A stretch of DNA of 64,000 bases, taken from positions 3,726,501 to 3,790,500 of the forward strand of contig NZ_CP021913.1 of NCBI RefSeq assembly GCF_002814095.1, given 5' to 3'. The DNA is from Sagittula sp. P11. GTDB lineage: Bacteria > Pseudomonadota > Alphaproteobacteria > Rhodobacterales > Rhodobacteraceae. The notes under the pieces were generated by a model. The model saw only the letters and a program-made list of their open reading frames with translations, did no database searches and was not told the origin of the DNA. The translations under genes and the position numbers were made by a program. Numbering within the stretch: the stretch's first letter is position 1; every line of letters begins with the position of its first letter. Of this stretch, positions 25,622-32,707 are shown one piece after another.

Positions 25622-25709
25622 AGTCGTGGCGGGCGTGACGCCTGCCACCCCCACTCAACGGTCCGGTCCCCGCGCAGGGTGCCGGACCGGCATATCGAAA
25701 GGCCCCGGC

Positions 25710-26171
25710 ATGTCCCGCCCCCCGTTTCCCCCCTTCACCGAGGAAAGCGCCCGCCAGAAGGTGCGCATGGCCGAGGATGCGTGGAACACGCGCGATCCCG
25801 ACCGGGTCGTCCTGGCCTACACGGAGGACACGTTCTGGCGGAACCGCTCGGAATTCCTGAGGGGCAGGGGCGAGATCCACGCGTTCCTGACCCGCAAGTG
25901 GCAGCGCGAAAATGACTATCGCCTGATCAAGTCGCTCTGGGCGTTCACCGGCAACAGGATCGCCGTCCGCTTCGCCTACGAATGGCACGACGACGCAGGC
26001 CAGTGGTTCCGGTCCTACGGCAACGAGAACTGGCAGTTCACCGAGGCGGGTCTCATGGCCGAGCGTCACGCCTCGATCAACGACGTGCCGATCGAAGCCG
26101 ACGAAAGGCTCTTCCACTGGCCCTCAGGTCCGCGGCCCGAGGACGTGGCGCCACCGCCGGGATTGTTCTGA
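25710..26171 (+). CDS. NTF2-like (DUF1348/SnoaL-type) protein at the end of the cyanate operon
   Basis: This 153-residue protein has a cone-shaped NTF2/SnoaL-like fold signature: [21 protein letters not shown], then [15 protein letters not shown] and the [19 protein letters not shown] segment typical of DUF1348. Members may be enzymes or ligand binders; no catalytic role is established. The ATG at 25710 is chosen because the family N terminus begins there and AAAGGCCCCGGC precedes it, copying the leader of the ATPase gene. Being 88 bp after cynS, it is probably co-transcribed. Confidence 0.82.
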   Translation: MSRPPFPPFTEESARQKVRMAEDAWNTRDPDRVVLAYTEDTFWRNRSEFLRGRGEIHAFLTRKWQRENDYRLIKSLWAFTGNRIAVRFAYEWHDDAGQWFRSYGNENWQFTEAGLMAERHASINDVPIEADERLFHWPSGPRPEDVAPPPGLF

Positions 26172-26552
26172 AAAGGCCGGTCGCAGGAACGTCGAACGAC
26201 AGGCGTATGTAATGTCGCCTGACTGTCCGTCCGAATGTGTCATACGCATCTGAAATCACCGCCTCCCGATTTTATCGATAGACAGGGAGGGAGCTGAAAG
26301 GCGGCTTTCTCCGGTTCGGAGCCCTGCATTTCCGAGGCGTTGATCTGACCACACGCTGGTCAACGCTGCGGGGGCTTCCTGTCGCGCAGCCAAGGAACTC
26401 AAGACCCGTTCCGTTCGCCGAAGCCAACACCGTCAACTTTCACGGCCATTTCACGCCCCGAGAGCGGCGCCTTTCACGCTGATCGTCCAAATCCCGGATC
26501 AAGGTCGAACCCAAAGACTGCCCTCAGGGGCCGGGAACATCGCGAGGACGAA
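26172..26552. other. Intergenic region with TTTCACG array
   Basis: This 381-bp non-coding stretch lies between the cyanate operon and the GNAT gene. The left part (26172-26300) is the end of the cyanate operon and has no clear terminator. The right part holds three TTTCACG heptamers at 26438, 26449 and 26472, described separately. No ORF with a credible ribosome-binding site was found. Confidence 0.6.
26438..26478 (+). promoter_or_regulatory. TTTCACG triple heptamer array (candidate BTAD/SARP-type operator), copy 1
   Basis: TTTCACG occurs at 26438-26444, 26449-26455 and 26472-26478, that is with 11-bp and 23-bp steps (4- and 16-bp spacers). The same spacing and a shared TTTCACGCCCCG block recur at 31114-31154, next to the BTAD regulator gene. 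The array ends 74 bp before the GNAT start codon. SARP regulators, which share the BTAD architecture, bind heptamer direct repeats with 4- or about 15-bp spacers; the assignment here is inference. Confidence 0.65.
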
Positions 26553-27119
26553 ATGAACAGCATGATCGAACCGATTTCGGCCTGCGCCGAAGGCATCACG
26601 ACGCTGCGCCACGTGCGCCCTTCGGATGCCGATGCGATACAGGAAATACTGCAGTCGGATCTCGTCAATCGCGGCACGATGCGCTTGCCGTTCGAGTCGC
26701 CCGCAGGCGTTGCGCAACGCATCGCCGAGGAACCGGGCGTGACAAAGATCGTCGCGCTGCGGCAGGGGGCGGTTGCAGGATATGCGTCCATGGTGACCTA
26801 TCCCTCCCTCCCGAGGCACTGGCACTGTGCCGAGGTCGATATCGTTGCCGTCCACCCCGATCACCGCGGGCACGGAGTCGGACGCCACATGCTGCAACAG
26901 TTGATCGATCTCGCCGACAGGTGGCTGCAGGTCCGCCGCCTCTCCCTCACCGTCTGGGCGGGCAACGAAAAGGCGATCGCTCTCTACCAGTCACTCGGTT
27001 TCTCGATCGAAGGGACCATGCGCCAGTTCGTGTTCGTGGATGGCGCGTACGAAGACGCCCACATCATGGGTCGACTGAAAGCCGTGCCGGGGCCATCGGC
27101 CCCCGCAGGTTCGGAGTAG
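26553..27119 (+). CDS. GNAT-family N-acetyltransferase
   Basis: This 188-residue acetyl-CoA-dependent acetyltransferase shows the core motif A (AEVDIVAVHPDHRGHGVGRHM, about 92-112, with the R-x-x-G-x-G/A acetyl-CoA loop) and the later motif ALYQSLGFSIEGTMRQF (about 143-159). It resembles RimL/PhnO-like GNATs; the substrate is unknown. GAGGAC precedes the ATG at 26553. It lies 74 bp after the TTTCACG array and 4 bp before the next gene, so the two form an operon probably controlled by the BTAD regulator. Confidence 0.85.
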   Translation: MNSMIEPISACAEGITTLRHVRPSDADAIQEILQSDLVNRGTMRLPFESPAGVAQRIAEEPGVTKIVALRQGAVAGYASMVTYPSLPRHWHCAEVDIVAVHPDHRGHGVGRHMLQQLIDLADRWLQVRRLSLTVWAGNEKAIALYQSLGFSIEGTMRQFVFVDGAYEDAHIMGRLKAVPGPSAPAGSE

Positions 27120-27123
27120 GACG

Positions 27124-27549
27124 ATGGGTGTCCCGTTTCTCGAACAGCCCGTCAGGGGCAGCGATGGATGGCCCTTGTCCGGCGCGACGAGCGGCAGCGT
27201 CCGTCCTTTCGAAGCCGGTGTCCTGTCGATGCTCCACATGCCCGACAAGGCGATGGAGGCCTTCTGCACCGCTCTCCGCCTCGCGCCGACCTTCGTGATG
27301 GCGCATGTGGCCATGGCACATCTGGTCCTGTCAGAAGATCCCGCGGCCGGACGGGCCATGACCCGCTTGCTCGCGCCGTTTCCAAGGACCGACCGTGAGG
27401 CGTCCCACCTGGCCATTCTGGCGGGCTGGGGCGAGGATGGCGCTGATACGTCCGCGCTCGACCGGCATCTCGCGGCATGGCCGGGCGACACCCTGGCCAC
27501 CGCGCTCCTCGTTGCCATGCAGGCCGCGCGCCCGCTCGCCACGGGATAA
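27124..27549 (+). CDS. Small TPR-like protein of unknown function
   Basis: This 141-residue protein has a central helical pair resembling one to two TPR units (MLHMPDKAMEAFCTALRLAPTFVMAHVAMAHLVLS, about 36-70). This is also the style of the TPR protein encoded at 32708-34411. The first 25 residues (MGVPFLEQPVRGSDGWPLSG) are unlike a TPR. No catalytic motif is seen. It starts 4 bp after the GNAT gene and ends 7 bp from the convergent end of the BTAD regulator gene. Confidence 0.65.
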   Translation: MGVPFLEQPVRGSDGWPLSGATSGSVRPFEAGVLSMLHMPDKAMEAFCTALRLAPTFVMAHVAMAHLVLSEDPAAGRAMTRLLAPFPRTDREASHLAILAGWGEDGADTSALDRHLAAWPGDTLATALLVAMQAARPLATG

Positions 27550-27556
27550 GACCCTC

Positions 27557-30500
27557 TCAGGGGGCGTCGGCCAGGGAGCCCGAGGCCTCCAGCATCCGTG
27601 CCATGTCTTCCAGGCAGGCTGCGCGCAGGTCCGTGGCCAGCACCCGCCGGGCTTCGGGTTCAGATGGCCAGAGCAGCAACACAGCGGACCGGACGTACAG
27701 CGACGCCAGTCCGATGGGTTCTTCCGCCGCATAGCTTGTCAACGCGTCCATATGCCGGCGTGCCAGATCCCGGTCGGCGTCGTTGATCGCCCGCTCGATG
27801 ACGCTGGAATGGAACCAGATGACGGCGTGCGATAGCGCGCCCCGTTCGAGGCACGCCAGCCCGTCGGCGATAGCGCGGTCTCTCTCCGCCGTGCTTTCCG
27901 CGCAGATGGCGGCCAACCCGAGGATCGTGCCGCCGATATAGGCGTCGTCCACCGCGTCCGGCAAAAGCGGGGCAAGCCGCCTGCGGGCCGCGTCTGCATT
28001 CCCCCGGCGCCATTCGAGGAACGCGTAGAGCGTCTCGACGTCCTTTGAAAAACGGTTCTCGCCCCGGGTGGATGCCAGTTTCTCGATCGCCTGCAGGTCT
28101 TCCTCCAGCCCGGCCAGGTCGCCGTTGGCGAGGCGCATTTCGGCCCGCACCTCGCGCGCGATCATCTCCGTCCGGACGGCACCGCACTGGACGGCGCTGT
28201 CGACGGCGATATCCGAGAGCAGGCTCGCCTGCGGGCCGGGCTCCGCAAAGAACAGCGCGAAGGCCCGCATGAAGAGGTACTCTTCGCGGACAAGACCGAG
28301 GCCCGCCTGTTCCGCGGTTTCAATCGCCTTTGTGAAGTGGCGATAGGCCGTGGCAAAGCGCCCCGCGGCATAGGCGGCGTCCCCGATCCCGCCATGCCCG
28401 CGCGCGATCCCACGCGGAGCGCCGGTCGCCTCGGCCGCGGCGAGGGCGGCGCGGTGGTGGCGCATGCAGGCGGCATGGTCTCCGCGCACGAAGGCGCGGT
28501 TGCCGCGTTGTTCGTGGATCTCGGCGCGTCCCGATCCGGTCAGGCCGATGTCATCGGCGATCTCCTCCGCCGCATCGAGGGCCCGGTCCGCCTCGTCCCC
28601 GCGACCCAGCCGGTGCAGCACCAGCGCCTGGCGGCACAGCATCGCGACGCGGGTTTCGGACCGGATGGCGCGTGCATGAGCGGCCCGGTAATCCTCCAGC
28701 GCGCCGGCCATGTCGCCGCGCACCCTGCGAATGCCTGCACGGCAGGAATAAAGCTCGGCGCTGGCCTCCGCGTCGCTGTCGCGGGCGAAGCCGGCTTCGA
28801 GGTACGGATAGGCTGCCGAGAAGCGCCGCGCCGCAATCATCGCGTTGGCCGCAGCGACGGCTGCATGTCCTGCATCCGCATCGTCGGCGGCCTTCAGGGC
28901 GTGCTCGGCCCAGCTTATGGGATCGTGCCCGCGGAAATGCGCGGCAGCACGGGCATGCCAGGTCTGGCGGGTCTCCTCGGGGATGCTTTCGTAGACCGCA
29001 CGGTGGATCAGGTCGTGACCGAAGGCGAGCCCCGTTTCCGTTTCGTGCAGGAGATCGCCGTTCGCCCGGAGCGATGCGGTTTCGGGAAAGATGGCGGACA
29101 TGTCCTCCGGATCGAAGCTAGCGCCCAGAATGGCCGCCGTCCTGAGCGCGGCGCGTTCCTGTTCCGGCAGCCGCTCGATCTGTTCCTGCACGAGTTCGGT
29201 CACGGTTGCGGGCAGGGCGCCTGCGGTCCAGCCCGCCTCGATCAACCGTATCAGAAAGAGCGGATGGCCCGCGGCCCGGTCGATTGCCTCCTCGGCTGAC
29301 GCGAATCCCGGCGCGACGGCCTGGACAAGTTCCCGCGCCGCCGCCTCCGGCAAGGGGGCGAGCGAGATCCGCGAAAGGCCGGACCTGGCCCGCGTGGCGA
29401 TGCGATGATCGAGGCTGCCGGGATGCGGGCGTTCCGTCAGCAGCAGCAGGATGGGGCTGTCACGCAGGCGGGCCTGCAACGCGAGGATGAAATCGCCCGC
29501 ACCATCGGGGCGCCAGTGGCAGTCTTCGATCAGGATCAGCAGACCTGTCACGTCTGCCGCGCGTTTCAGTGCAGCGGACAGCACGTCCAGTATCCGCTCC
29601 TGCTGCGCTTGCGGGTCGAGAGCGCTCAAGCGTAGGCGCGCTTCGGCTTCGTCTTCGGGATCGGTCAGCCATCTCCAGATCGCGCGCTCGATCGGCTGTG
29701 CCTCGGGATCGGGGACCGGAGGCGCCGACAACCCTGCCATCATCCGCTGCGCCAGATGACGCGAGCCCGGAGAGAAGGCATCGAACCCGCAGACGGCGAT
29801 CACCATGCCGGCCTGTTCCGACAGGCGGATGACCTCGCTGGCGAGGCGGCTCTTGCCGATGCCCGCTTCACCGGACAGATGCACGGTCAGGCTGCTCGAC
29901 GACTGGCGCACCCCGGCGACCGCGGCTTCGAGCTGCGCCAGTTCCATGGCCCGACCTACGAGCGGCAGAACCGGTCTCGCGCGCATCGCATCGGGCCGCA
30001 GGGGCACCATGCTCTGATCCGGTTCGATTGCGAGACCGACCCGCGCGGCAAGGTCTCGCGTCGCGAGGATGGACCCGGGATCGGCCCGGGCGGCCATCCG
30101 GCGGGCCTGTGCAATCGACCGCGCGGCGCCGTCATCCTGCCCATCGAATGGCACCAGCCCGAAGGACAGGGTCCCGCCCGCCGCTTCGGACAGCTCGAGC
30201 GCGCGGGCGCAGACCTCCCGAAGGCGCATGTCGCGATAGACCAAGGCGATTTCGCCGGGACCGGAGTCCTGTTCGAAGGCACCGTGACCAGACGCGCGGT
30301 CGCGCAGCATGGTGTAGTCGGGCGCGCCCTCCGCCTCCATGCCGAGAAGCAGGTAACCGGCGGGGTCGGGGGCGGCGGGTGCAGGCACCTCGACCGCGCC
30401 TGGCGTGGCACTCTGGCCGCCGCCACGCCGGATCCGGTCGTATAGCGCGCGCGTTTCAGGCTCGGGCGCGCTGTTCATGTCCCGGCGCAGCGCGGCTTCG

Positions 30501-31111
30501 AGGCTTTCGAACCGCGCGCGCGCTGCGCCACGCATTCCGTGGGCCGCGTCGATCTGCATCAGGCGGCGATGGGCGACCTCGTTCAGTGGATCGAGACTAA
30601 GCAGACGATGCGCAAGCGCCGAGGCATCCGCGCCGTCGTCCGCCCGGTCCAGCGCCCGGGCCAGCGCATCTGACGCCAATCCGGCCAGCCGCGCGCGTTC
30701 AGCCGCGATGGCCTGCCCGAGGTCGGGCGTCGAGGCGTCCAGTCCTTCGAGGAATGGCCCCCGGTACAGTCGCGCGGCCTCCACCGGATCGTTGCGAGCC
30801 AGGGCCGCCTGGAAGGCATCGAGGTCAGTGCCGACCGCGTCGCCCAGCCGAAGGTCGTCTCCGTCCGCCTCGACCCATCCTTCGCCGGCCGAGCGGCGGA
30901 TCTGGGCGAGGGCCTGCCGCAGGCTGACCCGGGCCTGATCGCTGTCGCTCGCCTCCCACAAAAGCGCGGCGAGGCGCACCCGGGGCATGGTCCGGCGACG
31001 TGCCGCCGCCAGCAGGCCAAGCAACATGCGGGCCTTGCGCGCGGGAATCGCGACAGGTGCGCCATCGCGCGACAGGGCGCATCCTCCGAGACAATCGAGC
31101 CAGAGCTTCAT
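27557..31111 (-). CDS. Giant BTAD-AAA-TPR transcriptional regulator (SARP/MalT-like)
   Basis: This 1184-residue regulator begins with an OmpR-type winged helix plus bacterial transcriptional activation domain (BTAD) (about 1-235: MKLWLDCLGGCALSRDGAPV, LLWEASDSDQARVSLRQALA, LLSLDPLNEVAHRRLMQI). A region of about 150 residues follows that may be a degenerate nucleotide-cyclase-like domain. Next is a STAND/AAA ATPase with Walker A GEAGIGKSRL (about 413-422), then a C-terminal array of TPR-like helices (about 760-1150). Such proteins integrate a ligand or protein signal with ATP binding. The start codon is preceded by AAAGGAG and by its own TTTCACG array (autoregulation likely). Neighbouring genes share that array. 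Confidence 0.88.
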   Translation of the reverse strand: MKLWLDCLGGCALSRDGAPVAIPARKARMLLGLLAAARRRTMPRVRLAALLWEASDSDQARVSLRQALAQIRRSAGEGWVEADGDDLRLGDAVGTDLDAFQAALARNDPVEAARLYRGPFLEGLDASTPDLGQAIAAERARLAGLASDALARALDRADDGADASALAHRLLSLDPLNEVAHRRLMQIDAAHGMRGAARARFESLEAALRRDMNSAPEPETRALYDRIRRGGGQSATPGAVEVPAPAAPDPAGYLLLGMEAEGAPDYTMLRDRASGHGAFEQDSGPGEIALVYRDMRLREVCARALELSEAAGGTLSFGLVPFDGQDDGAARSIAQARRMAARADPGSILATRDLAARVGLAIEPDQSMVPLRPDAMRARPVLPLVGRAMELAQLEAAVAGVRQSSSSLTVHLSGEAGIGKSRLASEVIRLSEQAGMVIAVCGFDAFSPGSRHLAQRMMAGLSAPPVPDPEAQPIERAIWRWLTDPEDEAEARLRLSALDPQAQQERILDVLSAALKRAADVTGLLILIEDCHWRPDGAGDFILALQARLRDSPILLLLTERPHPGSLDHRIATRARSGLSRISLAPLPEAAARELVQAVAPGFASAEEAIDRAAGHPLFLIRLIEAGWTAGALPATVTELVQEQIERLPEQERAALRTAAILGASFDPEDMSAIFPETASLRANGDLLHETETGLAFGHDLIHRAVYESIPEETRQTWHARAAAHFRGHDPISWAEHALKAADDADAGHAAVAAANAMIAARRFSAAYPYLEAGFARDSDAEASAELYSCRAGIRRVRGDMAGALEDYRAAHARAIRSETRVAMLCRQALVLHRLGRGDEADRALDAAEEIADDIGLTGSGRAEIHEQRGNRAFVRGDHAACMRHHRAALAAAEATGAPRGIARGHGGIGDAAYAAGRFATAYRHFTKAIETAEQAGLGLVREEYLFMRAFALFFAEPGPQASLLSDIAVDSAVQCGAVRTEMIAREVRAEMRLANGDLAGLEEDLQAIEKLASTRGENRFSKDVETLYAFLEWRRGNADAARRRLAPLLPDAVDDAYIGGTILGLAAICAESTAERDRAIADGLACLERGALSHAVIWFHSSVIERAINDADRDLARRHMDALTSYAAEEPIGLASLYVRSAVLLLWPSEPEARRVLATDLRAACLEDMARMLEASGSLADAP

Positions 31112-31113
31112 CC

Positions 31114-31154
31114 TTTCACGCTCCTTTCACGCCCCGCCACCGAGTCGTTTCACG
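31114..31154 (+). promoter_or_regulatory. TTTCACG triple heptamer array, copy 2
   Basis: TTTCACG occurs at 31114-31120, 31125-31131 and 31148-31154. The 11-bp and 23-bp steps are identical to those of the array at 26438-26478. It starts 3 bp upstream of the leftward BTAD gene, overlapping its ribosome-binding site, and lies 225 bp before the rightward methyltransferase. A fourth TTTCACG at 31279-31285, followed 22 bp on by TTTCAGA, is nearer that gene. Confidence 0.65.
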
Positions 31155-31378
31155 CCGAAAGCAGAGAACACCCACAAGACTTGCAACCAGGTGATACGAA
31201 CAATGCCTTTCCTCAAGAACTTGTCTTCCTCCGACACGCGGCGAAGGCGGAGCATCCCGTCACCCATGCCGGGAACGCTTTCACGTCAGATCCGCGCGGC
31301 TTTCAGACTGCCTCGGATCGACCCCCACGACGCAGTCTCCGGGCTCCCTTTCAACAAACCTTACCCATGGTGATCGCA

Positions 31379-32329
31379 ATGACCTCATACCGCAATAATT
31401 TGCCGCAAGCCGGCGGCACTCTCCTTCTGACCGATTCCGGTCTCGAAACCACGCTGATCTTCCACGAAGGGCTCGATCTGCCAGCTTTTGCAGCCTATCC
31501 GCTCATGGAAAGCGCAGCAGGGCGCGAGGTGCTGACGCGGTACTACCGCAGGCACCTGACCATCGCGGCCGATCACGCGACGGGTTTCCTGCTCGAGGCG
31601 CCGACCTGGCGCGCCAGCCGTGACTGGGGCGCGCAGCTTGGCCATTCCCCCGAGGATCTCGCCCGGATCAATCGCGCCTCCATCGGTTTCCTGTCCGATC
31701 TGCGGGCCAATGCGGGCAGTGTCCGGCCGGTCGTGATCTCCGGCAACATCGGGCCGCGCGGCGACGGTTATGTGGCCGACACCGCCATGAATGCCGCCGA
31801 GGCCGAGGCCTACCATGCCGAGCAGATCGGCTGGTTTGCCGAAACCGACGCCGACATGGTGACCGCCGTGACCCTGTCCACCGTGGCCGAGGGCGTGGGC
31901 GTGATCCGCGCTGCCGTGAAGGCCGGGATGCCCGTGGTCGTCGCCTACACGGTCGAAACCGACGGCAGGCTGCCGGACGGCACGCCGCTTGGGGAGGCAT
32001 TCGAGCAGACCGATGCGCAGACCGGCGGGGCCGCCGCCTACTTCATGGTGAACTGCGCCCATCCGGACCATTTCCGGGGTGCCCTCGAAGCAGGCTCGGG
32101 CTGGCTGAACCGCATCGGCGGCATCCGTGCCAATGCCTCGCGCCTCAGCCACGCCGAACTGGACGAAGCGGAGGAGCTGGACGACGGCAACCCGGCCGAG
32201 TTCGGCCGTGACTATGCCCGTCTGCGCCGCCTGCTGCCGAAACTGGCCGTGATGGGCGGGTGCTGCGGCACCGACCACCGTCATGTCGAGGCCGTCGCCG
32301 ATTGCTGCGTCGCCCCGCACGCGGCCTGA
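31379..32329 (+). CDS. Homocysteine S-methyltransferase-family protein
   Basis: This 316-residue zinc-dependent methyltransferase has the three conserved cysteines: Cys226 in MVNCAHPDHF and Cys295/Cys296 in MGGCCGTDHRH. The N-terminal LLLTDSGLETTLIFHEG and ISGNIGPRGDGY are family motifs. Relatives transfer a methyl group from S-methylmethionine, betaine or similar donors to homocysteine (or selenocysteine); the donor cannot be read here. The start at 31379 is preferred over 31367 and a much longer 31181 frame, because similarity begins at MTSYRNN, but no good ribosome-binding site supports any of them. It is the first gene of the rightward arm of the BTAD cluster. Confidence 0.87.
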   Translation: MTSYRNNLPQAGGTLLLTDSGLETTLIFHEGLDLPAFAAYPLMESAAGREVLTRYYRRHLTIAADHATGFLLEAPTWRASRDWGAQLGHSPEDLARINRASIGFLSDLRANAGSVRPVVISGNIGPRGDGYVADTAMNAAEAEAYHAEQIGWFAETDADMVTAVTLSTVAEGVGVIRAAVKAGMPVVVAYTVETDGRLPDGTPLGEAFEQTDAQTGGAAAYFMVNCAHPDHFRGALEAGSGWLNRIGGIRANASRLSHAELDEAEELDDGNPAEFGRDYARLRRLLPKLAVMGGCCGTDHRHVEAVADCCVAPHAA

Positions 32330-32402
32330 ACCAGCGCCGTCCGGCACCGCCGGGCGGCCCCATCCCAACTGCAATGAACACGCATATTAACGGAGTTTTC
32401 CC

Positions 32403-32663
32403 ATGCAAGCACTTTTCTGGACCCTCGGTCTGCCTCAGCCCCGGTCTTCCGTCCTGCCCCCGGTGTTTCCCGGGGCCACAGCGGAACCGGACCTGCCGTT
32501 CCGCTACCGCGGTGCCGCCTATCGCCGCTCGGACCTGCCGGTCGGGCGTCCGGTCCGGCCCGCGCGCCTGATCTACCGCGGCGTCGTCCACCGCCCGGTG
32601 CGGCGCATGCATGTCGCGGCGCCGGTCCCCGGATCGCGCATCTATCGCGGCGTCGCCCACTGA
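32403..32663 (+). CDS. Small YRG-repeat protein (DUF4278-like)
   Basis: This 86-residue basic protein contains three copies of a short aromatic motif: FRYRGAAYRR (about 33-42), LIYRGVVHRP (about 56-65) and RIYRGVAH at the very C terminus (79-86). The YRGxxY motif is the signature I remember for DUF4278, best known from cyanobacteria; the function is unknown. The CGGAG before the ATG at 32403 supports translation. The linker is rich in Pro, Arg and Val. It sits 73 bp after the methyltransferase gene and 44 bp before the TPR gene, in one direction, suggesting an operon. Confidence 0.6.
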   Translation: MQALFWTLGLPQPRSSVLPPVFPGATAEPDLPFRYRGAAYRRSDLPVGRPVRPARLIYRGVVHRPVRRMHVAAPVPGSRIYRGVAH

Positions 32664-32707
32664 CGCCCGAATTCCTCCGTATCACTTTATCAAGAAAGGA
32701 AAATCCA

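Noticed and set aside
31181-31378. N-terminal extension of the homocysteine methyltransferase
   Set aside because: The added 66 residues have no similarity to the family, no ribosome-binding site, and would run through the TTTCACG/TTTCAGA promoter region.
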